This document shows positions 55,062 to 64,000 of a stretch of 64,000 nt of DNA, one piece after another. The stretch spans positions 1 to 64,000 of the forward strand of contig CALUMG010000004.1 of NCBI GenBank assembly GCA_944321705.1, given 5' to 3'. Positions within the stretch are counted from its first letter, which is position 1, and the number at the start of each line of letters is the position of its first letter. The stretch is from an uncultured Muribaculaceae bacterium. Lineage in GTDB: Bacteria; Bacteroidota; Bacteroidia; Bacteroidales; Muribaculaceae. The position numbers were made by a program, and so were the translations under genes. The notes below the pieces were generated by a model that searched no databases, was not told the origin of the DNA, and saw only the letters and a list, made by a program, of their open reading frames with translations.

Positions 55062-56270
55062 ATGAAAGGTTTAAGAAATTATTTAAATAAGGTCAAGCCC
55101 AATTTCATGCCGGGAGGACGATACAGCAAGCTCCAGTCGGTGTTTGAGGGTTTTGAATCTTTTTTGTTTTCGCCAAACACCACATCTTCGACAGGAGTCA
55201 GCATTCATGACAGCAACGACACCAAGCGCACGATGACTGTGGTGATAATGTCGCTGGTGCCATGTTTGCTCTTTGGCATATATAACATAGGATATCAGCA
55301 CTATTTGGCCATAGGCAATCCTGATGCTGGATTTTGGAACTTATTCGTTTATGGCTTTTTGGCATTGTTGCCTTCGATAGTTGTTTCTTATGTGGTCGGA
55401 CTTGGCATTGAATTTATTGGTGCCCAGATACGTCATCATGAGATTCAAGAAGGATTTTTGGTCACCGGTATATTGATTCCGTTGATTTGCCCTATCAATA
55501 CTCCGGTGTGGATGATTGCCGTTGCAACTGCATTCTCGGTGATTTTTGCCAAGGAGATATTCGGTGGAACAGGCATGAATATCTTTAACGTAGCCCTTAT
55601 AACTCGCGCGTTCTTGTTCTTTGCTTATCCGGCAAAGATGTCGGGCGATGCCGCATTTGTGGCTACCGAACCGGTGTTCGGGTTGGGTGAAGGCTCGGTC
55701 GTTGATGCATTTTCAGGAGCAACTCCATTAGGACAAATAGCAACGTCTGCGTCTGAAAATCCTGTATTGACTAATATAATAGGAGAACCGATAAGCACAC
55801 TCGATGCTTTCTTGGGGCTTATTCCCGGGTCCGTTGGAGAAACGTCTACATTATGCATACTTATAGGTGCAGCAATATTGCTTTTTACCGGAACGGCATC
55901 ATGGAAGATAATGCTTTCGGTCTTTGTCGGAGGGTTGTTCATGGGATTTATTGCACACTTGTTCCCATCGGCTACCTATCCGGCATCGTCATTGACACCG
56001 ATTGAGCATATATGTTATGGAGGTTTTGCATTTGCGGCCGTATTCATGGCTACCGACCCTGTTACAGGGGCGCGTACCGAAATAGGCAAGTACATTTACG
56101 GATTCCTGATAGGCGTGCTCGCGATTCTGATACGTGTATATAATAGTGGATATCCCGAGGGTGCGATGCTTGCCGTGCTGTTCATGAATGCGTTTGCTCC
56201 GCTCATCGACTACTTCGTGGTGCAGGCAAACATACGCCGCCGCTTGAAACGGGCTAAAATGAATGACTAA
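55062..56270 (+). CDS. nqrB: Na+-NQR subunit B
   Basis: This 402-residue membrane subunit has about ten helices and carries covalent FMN and riboflavin. The FMN site is the threonine of DAFSGATPLGQ. GTGMNIFNVALITRAFLFFAYP and FAAVFMATDPVTGA are conserved channel segments. The FMN would be attached by ApbE, encoded at 33537. It forms the central Na+ path. Confidence 0.96.
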   Translation: MKGLRNYLNKVKPNFMPGGRYSKLQSVFEGFESFLFSPNTTSSTGVSIHDSNDTKRTMTVVIMSLVPCLLFGIYNIGYQHYLAIGNPDAGFWNLFVYGFLALLPSIVVSYVVGLGIEFIGAQIRHHEIQEGFLVTGILIPLICPINTPVWMIAVATAFSVIFAKEIFGGTGMNIFNVALITRAFLFFAYPAKMSGDAAFVATEPVFGLGEGSVVDAFSGATPLGQIATSASENPVLTNIIGEPISTLDAFLGLIPGSVGETSTLCILIGAAILLFTGTASWKIMLSVFVGGLFMGFIAHLFPSATYPASSLTPIEHICYGGFAFAAVFMATDPVTGARTEIGKYIYGFLIGVLAILIRVYNSGYPEGAMLAVLFMNAFAPLIDYFVVQANIRRRLKRAKMND

Positions 56271-56290
56271 ACACACAAGGGAGGAAGAAA

Positions 56291-57007
56291 ATGAATACAC
56301 AAAGTAACACTTATACGATAATATATTCTTCGATAATGGTGATTATCGTTGGCGCGGCACTTGCGTTTGTTTATCAAGTGTTGAAACCTACGCAAGATGA
56401 AAACATTGCCAACGACAAGCGCCAGCAGATATTGAGTGCGATACATGTCACGGCTCCAGAGGGAAAGGTCGGAGAAACATATAATAAATATATTACAGAT
56501 GCATTTCTGACCGATGCCGAAGGAAATCGTAAAGAAGGCGACGCATTTGCCGTAAACATGGCAGGTGAAGTGAAGAAGGACGGATCTGAACGTAAATTGC
56601 CAGTATTTGAAGCTACTACCGACGAAGGTGAAACTGTTTATGTATTGCCTGTTTATGGAGCCGGTTTGTGGGGACCGATATGGGGATATGTGGCAGTCGG
56701 CGATGACGGTGACACCATCTATGGCGCGTATTTCTCGCATTCGGGTGAAACACCGGGTCTTGGTGCGGAAATCTCAACAGAAAATTTCCAAAAACAGTTT
56801 GTCGGCAAGGAACTTTACAAAGATGGAAAATTCTTGTCGGTTGACGTAATGAAAGCAGGGCAGAAGCCGATTGACGGATCAGACTATGTTGACGCTATTT
56901 CAGGCGGTACCATCACCAGCAAGGGAGTTGAATCGATGCTTGGTGATTGCCTATGCTACTATGACGCATTTTTGAGCAAGTTACAAGCTGCACAATTTGA
57001 AAAATAA
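56291..57007 (+). CDS. nqrC: Na+-NQR subunit C
   Basis: The 238-residue subunit has one membrane anchor (IIYSSIMVIIVGAALAFVYQ) and an FMN-binding domain whose attachment threonine lies in DAISGGTITSKGVE, the S-G-x-T-x-T form. GLGAEISTENFQKQFVGK is also characteristic. It relays electrons in the periplasm. Confidence 0.95.
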   Translation: MNTQSNTYTIIYSSIMVIIVGAALAFVYQVLKPTQDENIANDKRQQILSAIHVTAPEGKVGETYNKYITDAFLTDAEGNRKEGDAFAVNMAGEVKKDGSERKLPVFEATTDEGETVYVLPVYGAGLWGPIWGYVAVGDDGDTIYGAYFSHSGETPGLGAEISTENFQKQFVGKELYKDGKFLSVDVMKAGQKPIDGSDYVDAISGGTITSKGVESMLGDCLCYYDAFLSKLQAAQFEK

Positions 57008-57019
57008 GCATTAAATATT

Positions 57020-57643
57020 ATGTTGTCTAAAATATCAAAAGAAGCATTACTCGGCCCGCTGTCGCGCAACAACCCTGTCATTGTGCAGGTGTTGGGCATT
57101 TGTTCATGCCTTGCCGTAACAGCCAAATTGGAGCCGGCCATAGTGATGGGAATTTCGGTTACGGCCATCACGGCGTTTTCTAATCTTATTATCTCGCTTA
57201 TTCGCAATACCATTCCTAACAACATCCGCATAATCGTACAACTTGTAGTGGTTGCCGCGCTTGTAATCATTGTGGATCAGGTGTTGAAGGCTTATAATTA
57301 TGAGATGAGCAAAGCATTGTCGGTATTCATAGGCCTAATTATCACTAACTGTATATTGATGGGACGTCTTGAGGCCTTTGCATTGTCAAACAAACCGTGG
57401 CCGTCATTCCTTGACGGAATAGGTAATGGAATAGGTTATGCAATCATACTTGTCGTAGTAGCATTTTTCCGTGAATTGCTTGGCTCTGGGACTCTTTTCG
57501 GAATACAAGTCATACCACAGGCTTTTTATGAAATGGGATACTCCAATAACGGATTGATGATATTGCCTCCTATGGCTCTTGTCACTGTCGGCTGCATTAT
57601 TTGGTGGCATCGTTCAAGGAACAAGGATTTGCAAGAACAGTAA
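57020..57643 (+). CDS. nqrD: Na+-NQR subunit D
   Basis: A 207-residue six-helix subunit of the NqrD/RnfE type: NNPVIVQVLGICSCLAVTAKLE carries the cysteine that, with its NqrE counterpart, binds an iron centre inside the membrane. It starts 12 bases after nqrC. ISLIRNTIPNNIRIIVQLVVVAALVIIVD matches the family. Confidence 0.95.
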   Translation: MLSKISKEALLGPLSRNNPVIVQVLGICSCLAVTAKLEPAIVMGISVTAITAFSNLIISLIRNTIPNNIRIIVQLVVVAALVIIVDQVLKAYNYEMSKALSVFIGLIITNCILMGRLEAFALSNKPWPSFLDGIGNGIGYAIILVVVAFFRELLGSGTLFGIQVIPQAFYEMGYSNNGLMILPPMALVTVGCIIWWHRSRNKDLQEQ

Positions 57644-57670
57644 TGAATCACCTAAAGAAAACAGTAAATT

Positions 57671-58285
57671 ATGGAAGAGCTTAATCTGTTTATAAAGTCG
57701 ATTTTTATCGACAATATGATATTTGCCTATTTCTTGGGCATGTGTTCATTTCTTGCAGTATCCAAGAATGTGAAAACGGCCTTCGGCCTTGGCATTGCCG
57801 TTACGTTCATGCTCGTAGTGACGTTGCCTATAAATTATTTACTTGACAACTATCTATTGAAGCCGGGTGCAATGCAGTGGCTTGGCGAGGAATTTGCGAC
57901 GGTTGATTTAAGCTTCCTCGCTCTCATCATGTTTATTGCAGTAATCGCATCCATGACCCAACTTGTGGAAATGGCAGTAGAGAAATTCTCGCCATCGCTA
58001 TATGCATCATTGGGAATTTTCTTGCCGCTTATCGCTGTGAACTGCGCTATTCTGGGATGTGCATTGTTCATGCAGCAACGCGACTTCGGGTCGGCTTGGA
58101 CGGCTACGGTGTATGGGGCAGGTTCGGGCATAGGCTGGACTCTTGCCATCGTCGGGCTTGCCGCTATTCGCGAGAAGCTTGCTTACAGCAATATTCCAAA
58201 GCCATTGCGCGGCATTGGCATAACATTTATATTAACCGGCTTGATGGGCATAGCTTTTATGAGCTTCCTCGGCATAAAACTTTGA
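57671..58285 (+). CDS. nqrE: Na+-NQR subunit E
   Basis: The 204-residue partner of NqrD has six helices and the paired cysteine in [19 protein letters not shown], plus [18 protein letters not shown], typical of NqrE/RnfA. It starts 27 bases after nqrD and ends seven bases before nqrF. Confidence 0.95.
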   Translation: MEELNLFIKSIFIDNMIFAYFLGMCSFLAVSKNVKTAFGLGIAVTFMLVVTLPINYLLDNYLLKPGAMQWLGEEFATVDLSFLALIMFIAVIASMTQLVEMAVEKFSPSLYASLGIFLPLIAVNCAILGCALFMQQRDFGSAWTATVYGAGSGIGWTLAIVGLAAIREKLAYSNIPKPLRGIGITFILTGLMGIAFMSFLGIKL

Positions 58286-58292
58286 TGGCAAT

Positions 58293-59561
58293 ATGGAATT
58301 GACGATTTTTTCAAGTGCGATACTTTTTCTTATCGTGACGCTGTTGTTGGTGATAATATTGCTCGTAGCCAAGAAATATCTTGTACCGTCGGGGAATGTA
58401 ACCATAGATATAAATGATGGCAAGAAGACTCTTGAAGTTCCTCAAGGAAGTTCATTGTTGTCGACGCTTGCTTCACAAAAGATTCATCTTGCATCGGCTT
58501 GTGGAGGAAAAGGCAGTTGCGGGCAGTGTAAATTGCAGGTAATAGATGGTGGAGGCAACATACTGCCAACCGAGGCCGTGCATTTTTCCCGCAAGGAGCA
58601 ACAAGCTCATTGGCGTTTGGGATGTCAAGTAAAGGTTAAGGATAATCTTAAAATCGTTGTTCCCGATTCTGTGCTTGAAATTAAAGAATGGGAATGCGAA
58701 GTAATATCCAATAAGAATGTGGCTACGTTCATCAAAGAGTTCATCGTTGCTTTGCCTCCAGGCGAGCACATGAACTTCATTCCGGGTTCATATGCGCAAA
58801 TACGCATACCGACGTATGAGATGGACTATGACAAGGATATTGACAAGGATTCGATTGGCAAGGAATATTTGCCGACATGGGAAAAATTCGGTTTGTTTGG
58901 CTTGAAGTGTAAGAATACCGAACCTACCATAAGAGCTTATTCAATGGCTAATTATCCTGCTGAAGGTGATCGCATAATGCTTACAGTGCGTATTGCGACT
59001 CCTCCGTTCAAGCCGAAACCTCAAGTGGGATTTCAAGATGTGATGCCGGGTATCGCCTCATCCTATATTTTTACGCTTAAACCTGGCGACAAGGTGATAA
59101 TGAGCGGTCCTTACGGAGATTTCCATCCTATTTTCGATTCCAAGAAGGAAATGATATGGGTCGGTGGTGGTGCCGGAATGGCTCCGTTGCGTGCGCAGAT
59201 AATGCACATGACCAAGACATTGAATACACGAGACCGAAAGATGTCTTATTTCTATGGAGCTCGTGCTTTGAACGAGGTGTTCTATTTGCAGGATTTCTTG
59301 CAGCTTGAAAAGGAATTCCCTAATTTCTCGTTCCATCTGGCTCTTGACCGTCCTGATCCTGCTGCCGATGCTGCCGGAGTTAAATATACGCCGGGATTTG
59401 TGCATCAGGTGATGTATAACACATATTTGAAAGACCATGATGCTCCTGAGGATGTGGAATATTACATGTGCGGCCCAGGCCCGATGAGCAAAGCTGTGGA
59501 AAACATGCTGTTTGACCTCGGTGTAGATCCCGAAAGCATCCATTTCGACAATTTCGGTTAG
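58293..59561 (+). CDS. nqrF: Na+-NQR subunit F (NADH dehydrogenase)
   Basis: The 422-residue subunit takes electrons from NADH. It has an N-terminal membrane helix (IFSSAILFLIVTLLLVIILL), a 2Fe-2S ferredoxin domain (ACGGKGSCGQCKLQV, then GCQVKV), an FAD domain (RAYSMANYPAEG) and an NADH domain (MIWVGGGAGMAPLRAQ; YYMCGPGPMSKA). It closes the operon, and a strong terminator follows at 59587. Confidence 0.97.
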   Translation: MELTIFSSAILFLIVTLLLVIILLVAKKYLVPSGNVTIDINDGKKTLEVPQGSSLLSTLASQKIHLASACGGKGSCGQCKLQVIDGGGNILPTEAVHFSRKEQQAHWRLGCQVKVKDNLKIVVPDSVLEIKEWECEVISNKNVATFIKEFIVALPPGEHMNFIPGSYAQIRIPTYEMDYDKDIDKDSIGKEYLPTWEKFGLFGLKCKNTEPTIRAYSMANYPAEGDRIMLTVRIATPPFKPKPQVGFQDVMPGIASSYIFTLKPGDKVIMSGPYGDFHPIFDSKKEMIWVGGGAGMAPLRAQIMHMTKTLNTRDRKMSYFYGARALNEVFYLQDFLQLEKEFPNFSFHLALDRPDPAADAAGVKYTPGFVHQVMYNTYLKDHDAPEDVEYYMCGPGPMSKAVENMLFDLGVDPESIHFDNFG

Positions 59562-59586
59562 TCTTAATATTACATAGATATTTAGG

Positions 59587-59645
59587 AAAGTGCATGCTTG
59601 CCTTGCGGAACATTCGCTCGGCAAGCATGTACTTTTTATGTCGTT
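59587..59645 (+). terminator. Terminator of the nqr operon
   Basis: Sixteen bases at 59587-59602 pair with 59630-59645 with one G-T pair. The right arm ends in TTTTT. The loop is long (27 bases). Confidence 0.75.
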
Positions 59646-59805
59646 GTCTAAAATATTGATATGAATTAGATAGTAGTGAAATGCGTGTGTTTATTTCTTG
59701 CTATTGAGCGCGGTATTTCCGATATTTGTAAAAAGCATGTCATGTATCTTAAATGCATTGATTGAAATTAGGAGACTTCTATTAATAACATAAACATTGA
59801 GGACG

Positions 59806-60465
59806 ATGAAAAAACTGTTGTTAGCTATTATGGTGGCTGTATTGGCTGCCGCTGCGACATCTTGCGACGTGTCGAAAGAAGCAAAAATCAAAACGTTAGT
59901 AGGATAATATGTGCAGAATCACTTATTTATTCCGGATAGTTATGACCCGGTAGAATTTATGATAGATAGTGCTTTTACTCCGCGTTTAGATCCTGAATTT
60001 TGGGAATTTATGATGGACGCGAGAGAGGATTTAGAATCTGCTCAGAGTGATTTAAGTAGCTGTGAATTTGACATAGAGTCGGCAGAGCGGAATATGTCTT
60101 ATTATGAAGATATGAGGTATTATGGTGGTTTGAGCAGCTATGAAAGAAGGGCTTATAATAGGGCAAAAGATGAATTGGCCGAACATAAGGCGGAAAAAGC
60201 AGAAATTGAAGAAGAAATAAGGGATATAAAATCTGAGATCAAGGATTGGATGAATGTAGATCCCGAATTCATAGGTTATATCGCAATTCATAGTTATCGG
60301 GCTAAAAATAATATGGGGAATGTGTTAATGGGTAGTATGATCTGCTTTATTGACAAGGATATGACCCATGTTGTGACTGCATACGATCCTGAAAGTATGG
60401 AGTTCAAGAGACTTACAAATTTCATGGAGCAAATAAACGATGGGGATATAGATTTGGACGAATAA
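59806..60465 (+). pseudogene. Lipoprotein gene interrupted by an in-frame TAA stop
   Basis: From ATG 59806 the frame encodes a lipoprotein signal (KKLLLAIMVAVLAAAATSC) and VSKEAKIKTLVG. It then meets TAA at 59905-59907 and continues in the same frame for 184 codons. The continuation, YVQNHLFIPDSYDPVEFMID, reads as the natural next part: an export-style lipoprotein often goes on with a short 'x-V-x-x-L-x-x-P-x-S-Y-x-P' segment in Bacteroidales. A coiled coil follows (AEHKAEKAEIEEEIRDIKSE) and a conserved-looking end. One base change (for example AAA or CAA to TAA) would explain it. The other readings are a sequencing error or two separate genes; a GTG start at 59911 has no signal peptide. Confidence 0.7.
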
Positions 60466-60498
60466 CGTGTAGTTTAATCTTCTTTTAAGGATATAATA

Positions 60499-60529
60499 AA
60501 ACCTCCTGTTTGATGCAAGCAGGAGGTTT
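60499..60529. terminator. Bidirectional terminator between the lipoprotein and pullulanase genes
   Basis: AAACCTCCTG (60499-60508) pairs with CAGGAGGTTT (60520-60529), extended by TTTG/CAAG inside. It serves convergent genes. Confidence 0.75.
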
Positions 60530-60550
60530 AGTATAATATAGAAATAACCG

Positions 60551-62593
60551 TTATTCGATTGCGAGGATGAGGGCTGTGTGAGGCTTGAGTGTCATATTGC
60601 CGCCTTCAGTTTGTCCGATGCCGTTCATGTCCAACATGCCGTCTTGGGCAACAATCTTCCAGTCTCCTTTCTTGATTTTCACAGTTTGAGCTTCATTCGA
60701 GCCATTGAAAACGAGCTTGATTTCCTTCCATGAGTCGCCGTTAGCATTGTCTTTGATGGAATAAGAAATGAGATTTGGAACATCAACCTTGTCAAATTTA
60801 ATGTGATTGGCTATATCTTCGGCAGATGTCATGCGGAATGCGGGATGTGCCTTGCGCATGGCAATAAGGTTGCGATAGTAGTCAAACAGGTTTCGATATT
60901 CTTTTTTCTGATTCCAGTTTATGGCATTTATGCTGTCGGGAGAATTGTAGCTGTTGTGGACGCGCTTTTTATCGCGGAAAACTTCTTCCCCGGCAAACAT
61001 GAAAGGAACGCCTTGTGATGTGAAAACTATGGTCTGAGCGAGTTTGGCCGTGTTGATGCGTTCGGCCTCGTCGGTACCTTCCATTGAAATTGCAAGTTTG
61101 TCGGTCAGGCACAAATCATCGTGGCAAGAAACATAGTTGATGATTTGGCATGGAGATGTGGCGTAAGGGGCTTTTGCGTTGTTGCCTTTCTCATAATTTA
61201 CTTGGGGATGAGCTGTAGATGCAACAATGCCTATTTTCACCGTTTCCTCATTGCCTGGTTTGCCCGAAGCAAAGCCGCGGTCTTGCTCGTCGGAATAGTG
61301 GCCTTTTACGGCATCGCGAATGTCATCGCTGAACACGGCGATATTTGTCATCTTAGCGACATTTACTTTCAAGGCTTGCTGGTCGGCTGGCAGAGGCGAG
61401 CTTCCGGCTGTCCATCCTTCTCCGTAAATGAATACCGAAGGATTAATCGACTTGGCTGTTGCTGCCACTTGATTCATGGTTTCGATGTCGTGAATGGCCA
61501 TCAAGTCAAACCTGAAGCCGTCAATATGGTATTCTTCAACCCAATATTTCACGGAGTTGACTATGAAATTGCGCATTTGCTGGCGGTCGCTGGCTGTTTC
61601 GTTTCCGCATCCCGAAGCATCGGAGTAGGACCCATCCTCTCGCTGGCGGTAGTAGTAGCCGGGAGCTGTCAGCTCAAAATTCGACCCTTGTGTTATGCCT
61701 GTGTGGTTATATACTACATCCATGATTACACCTATGCCGGCTTTGTGCAAGGCTTGTATCATTTTTTTCATTTCATAGATTCGGCAATACGGGTCGGCTG
61801 GATTGGTGGAGTAAGAACCATCGGGAACGTTGTAATTGATGGGATCGTATCCCCAGTTGTAAACATTTGATGGCAATTGGGTTTCATCGACGCTGTTGTA
61901 ATCAAATGAAGGAAGAATGTGCACATGGGTAATGCCTAATTCTTTCAAGTGGTCGATGCCGGTAGGCTCTCCATTCAGCGACAAAGTGCCTTCTTCGAGC
62001 ATGGCAATGAACTTCCCTTTGTTTACTATTCCCGAATTGCGGTGCATCGAGAAGTCGCGATGGTGCATTTCATAGATTATTATGTCGGTGGGATTGTTTA
62101 CGACAGGGCCTTTGTCGGTTTCCCATCCTTCGGGATTGGTTTTTTCAAAATCTATGATAGCAGCTCTTTTGCCATTTACGCCTACGGCTTTTGCCCATAC
62201 TCCGGGAGTTTCATCAAGCCACTTGCCATTGACCTTAATTTGGAAAGTATAGAATTTGTTCATCAAGTCGAGGTCGGCAACTGTTGTGCGCCAAGTTCCG
62301 GTATTTTTGTCATTTGCAAGGTCATAGCTTTTTACGGCTATTCCTCCTTGTCCATTGTTGTAGATGTGCACTTTGACAGCTTCGGCCATTGGCGACCATA
62401 AGCAGAAGTTGTAATTATTGCTGTCAATAGTCAATTCAAGGTCTTCTCCATCGTAGGCCGGATAATTGGCAAAATCTTTCATTTGAGCTTGTGTAATAGA
62501 TGCTTGTTGTGCGTTGGCTGTCATTGGAATGGCCGCCGAGATAGGCAGCACTGCCATAGTGGAGGCACAAACTTTTAATGCGATTTTTTTCAT
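60551..62593 (-). CDS. pulA: Type I pullulanase (GH13), secreted
   Basis: Pullulanase cuts alpha-1,6 links in pullulan, glycogen and starch branches. The 680-residue protein has a signal peptide (LKVCASTMAVLPISAAIPM) and an N-terminal CBM48-like domain (NNYNFCLWSPMAEAVKVHIY). The type I signature YNWGYDP is at about 245-251. The GH13 catalytic residues are the nucleophile Asp in DGFRFD (about 363), the acid/base Glu in FIYGEGW (about 392) and Asp in SCHDD (about 492). A C-terminal beta-sandwich follows. The signal lacks a lipobox, so it is probably periplasmic. The start at 62593 fits the signal better than 62611. Confidence 0.93.
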   Translation of the reverse strand: MKKIALKVCASTMAVLPISAAIPMTANAQQASITQAQMKDFANYPAYDGEDLELTIDSNNYNFCLWSPMAEAVKVHIYNNGQGGIAVKSYDLANDKNTGTWRTTVADLDLMNKFYTFQIKVNGKWLDETPGVWAKAVGVNGKRAAIIDFEKTNPEGWETDKGPVVNNPTDIIIYEMHHRDFSMHRNSGIVNKGKFIAMLEEGTLSLNGEPTGIDHLKELGITHVHILPSFDYNSVDETQLPSNVYNWGYDPINYNVPDGSYSTNPADPYCRIYEMKKMIQALHKAGIGVIMDVVYNHTGITQGSNFELTAPGYYYRQREDGSYSDASGCGNETASDRQQMRNFIVNSVKYWVEEYHIDGFRFDLMAIHDIETMNQVAATAKSINPSVFIYGEGWTAGSSPLPADQQALKVNVAKMTNIAVFSDDIRDAVKGHYSDEQDRGFASGKPGNEETVKIGIVASTAHPQVNYEKGNNAKAPYATSPCQIINYVSCHDDLCLTDKLAISMEGTDEAERINTAKLAQTIVFTSQGVPFMFAGEEVFRDKKRVHNSYNSPDSINAINWNQKKEYRNLFDYYRNLIAMRKAHPAFRMTSAEDIANHIKFDKVDVPNLISYSIKDNANGDSWKEIKLVFNGSNEAQTVKIKKGDWKIVAQDGMLDMNGIGQTEGGNMTLKPHTALILAIE

Positions 62594-62726
62594 GAGATAT
62601 AATTTTTTCAAAAAATAAGTGAAACATATTGGAATGTCATATATTTATGGAATATGAATGTTGTTGTATTCATTTCCACTTGCTGTCAATGGCGTTTTTA
62701 AGGCATAACGGTTTTGAAAGTGACTG

Positions 62727-63038
62727 TCATTTTACGATAACCTTTCGTGACCAGTATTCGCATTTTACAATATAAAATCCTTTAGGCAGATTGATGGTTG
62801 CCGTTGTCCCGCCGGGAACGGATACTGATTTTACAATTTGACCTGTTATGGAATACACCGAGAATGTGGATTCGTTGTCGCTGTTGTAATTGTAAATTGT
62901 CATGCAGCCGGCATCACCGACAACGGTTGCGGAATTTTCGGAGAATTCTTGTTGTTGGGCATAAACTGAGAATGCTATGTCCGAAATGCAGCAACTACCT
63001 GTCAATATAATCAATATTGCTATAACGCGCTTGAGCAT
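62727..63038 (-). CDS. Short secreted protein ending in a type IX sorting-like domain
   Basis: The protein is about 103 residues from the ATG at 63038. It has a signal peptide (KRVIAILIILTGSCCISDIAF) and a beta-strand domain with STFSVYSITGQIVKSVSVPG and INLPKGFYIVKCEYWSRKVIVK. This is the pattern of the Por/T9SS type A C-terminal sorting domain. Such domains normally sit at the end of large secreted enzymes; here there is almost no cargo. In-frame ATGs at 63044 and 63062 are alternatives. It may be a relic of a larger protein. Confidence 0.65.
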   Translation of the reverse strand: MLKRVIAILIILTGSCCISDIAFSVYAQQQEFSENSATVVGDAGCMTIYNYNSDNESTFSVYSITGQIVKSVSVPGGTTATINLPKGFYIVKCEYWSRKVIVK

Positions 63039-63106
63039 AACCATATTCACAAAGATAGCCAACTGTCATGATAAATACAACATGCGGAAAATATTTTTAT
63101 AATTAA

Positions 63107-63140
63107 AATGCGCCGGAACCATCATGATTTCCGGCGCATT
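63107..63140 (-). terminator. Terminator of thrC
   Basis: AATGCGCCGGAA (63107-63118) pairs perfectly with TTCCGGCGCATT (63129-63140); minus-strand tail TTAATT. It lies 17 bases after the thrC stop. Confidence 0.8.
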
Positions 63141-63157
63141 GGTGCGCATTTTGCTAT

Positions 63158-64000
63158 TTATATTTCTTCCAGGAAGCTTTTGAAAGCATGGAATCCTGAA
63201 TTCAGCTTCACTGTTTGTTTTTTGCCGTTCATAAAAGCTCTTAGCTTGTCGGGGATTTCAATTTCCTTACCGATTATTTGTTCAACCGTGTCTTTGAATT
63301 TTGCAGGGTGCGCAGTTTCAAGACTTATGCCTATTTCCCCGGGTTCTAAATATTCACATAATGCACGATATGCGACTGCACCATGAGGATCCAGCACATA
63401 GCCATCACTTGCGTAAGTATTTGCAATTGTTTCGCTTATTTGTTCGTCGGTGTATGTAAATCCTGTAATTTCCTTGCAGATTTCTTCATGAGAATTGCCG
63501 TATAGATCGAGTATTCGGGCAAAATTGCTTGGATTGCCAACGTCCATGGCATTGGCTATGGTCGGAATTGATGGTCGAGGCTCGAATGTGCCGGTACGCA
63601 AGTAGTCGTAGAACACGCAGTTGCGGTTGTTGGCTGCGATGAAACGTTTTACAGGGAGTCCCATTCGCTTGGCGATGAGACCGGCGGCAAGATTTCCGAA
63701 GTTCCCGCTCGGAACTGATATCACTACATTGTCGATTGGTTGTTCGCGTTTTGCGAGTTGGGCAAACGCATAGAAATAGTAGAATGTCTGAGGCAGGAAG
63801 CGGGCAATGTTTATTGAATTTGCGCTTGTCAATATCAAGTTTTCGTTCAATTCCTTGTCCATGAACGCGTTTTTGACAAGAGCTTGGCAATCGTCAAATG
63901 TGCCGTTTATTTCAAGTGCAGTTATGTTTTGCCCGAGGGTTGTGAATTGTGCTTCTTGTATCTTGCTTACTTTGTCTTGTGGATAAAGCACGAAAACCCT
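63158..64000 (-). CDS. thrC: Threonine synthase, C-terminal part (gene runs off the window)
   Basis: Threonine synthase converts phosphohomoserine to threonine with pyridoxal phosphate. About 280 C-terminal residues are visible: VFVLYPQDKVSKIQEAQF, the NINIARFLPQTFYYFYAF-like segment (SINIARFLPQTFYYFYAF), the phosphate loop SVPSGNFGNLAAGLIAKRMG, and SDGYVLDPHGAVAYRAL. The cofactor lysine lies in the missing N-terminal part. The frame is open to the window edge. Confidence 0.93.
   Translation of the reverse strand, partial: RVFVLYPQDKVSKIQEAQFTTLGQNITALEINGTFDDCQALVKNAFMDKELNENLILTSANSINIARFLPQTFYYFYAFAQLAKREQPIDNVVISVPSGNFGNLAAGLIAKRMGLPVKRFIAANNRNCVFYDYLRTGTFEPRPSIPTIANAMDVGNPSNFARILDLYGNSHEEICKEITGFTYTDEQISETIANTYASDGYVLDPHGAVAYRALCEYLEPGEIGISLETAHPAKFKDTVEQIIGKEIEIPDKLRAFMNGKKQTVKLNSGFHAFKSFLEEI

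Noticed and set aside
61121..61870. 249-codon frame opposite pulA
   Set aside because: Antisense to the catalytic domain of pullulanase; no own features.

Overview
The window is chromosomal DNA of a member of the Bacteroidales (Bacteroidota), most likely a gut Muribaculaceae-type organism. The family-level guess is an inference. The support is: many promoters of the Bacteroidota form TTTG-N19/20-TAnnTTTG; a Rho factor with a very long low-complexity insertion; an operon for the Na+-pumping NADH:quinone reductase (nqrABCDEF); an ExbB-ExbD-ExbD-TonB cluster; a short protein ending in a type IX secretion sorting domain; a MacB-type exporter followed by a LytS/LytTR pair; and ilv genes with an acyl-ACP thioesterase inside the operon. 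Most of the window is ordinary housekeeping DNA. There is one intact insertion sequence and one AT-rich accessory locus at the left edge.

Layout. 1-2110: an AT-rich locus of a radical SAM/SPASM peptide maturase flanked by small peptide genes; I read it as an undescribed RiPP-type locus. 2111-9140: tilS, rho, ybaK, aroC, a YhcC-type radical SAM protein, and a guanine deaminase-like gene. 9221-12032 (minus): ruvX-def-ettA. 12261-18810: TolC-like protein, MacA-like adaptor, MacB-type ATPase and permease, LytS-type kinase and LytTR regulator in one operon. 18955-23832 (minus): AspT-type transporter, phosphoglycolate phosphatase-like HAD protein, and an Omp85/TamA-like lipoprotein. 23967-25072: a secreted protein that looks like a Cys/His hydrolase. 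25185-32776: the ilvD-ilvB-ilvN-thioesterase-ilvC operon, preceded by a branched-chain leader peptide and attenuator and interrupted at its 3' end by an IS256/IS1249-like element. 32842-41250: yajL, apbE, RNase E/G, a 29-residue COX24-like basic protein, HU, YhhQ, YjjG-like HAD protein, RmuC and small proteins. 41268-46513 (minus): tetR-fabH-fabG, initiator tRNA, a secreted coiled-coil protein and class I fumarase. 46753-53217 (minus): the TonB energising cluster with a PstS-like lipoprotein and a TPR protein. 53714-59561: nqrABCDEF. 59806-64000: a lipoprotein gene broken by an in-frame stop, type I pullulanase, an orphan T9SS-domain peptide, and the 3' part of thrC.

How they work together. 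ApbE (33537) is the enzyme that would attach FMN to the threonines visible in NqrB and NqrC. The Na+ or proton gradients so made can drive ExbB/ExbD/TonB. The ilv genes are likely controlled by translation of an Ile/Val/Leu-rich leader peptide, because antiterminator and terminator pairings can be drawn by eye. In the RiPP-like locus, two small peptides on either side of the maturase share a V-Q-x-G-G motif. The first carries a Cys-rich tail and the second a cationic amphipathic tail, and a very acidic small protein follows them. All functional statements about that locus are inference.
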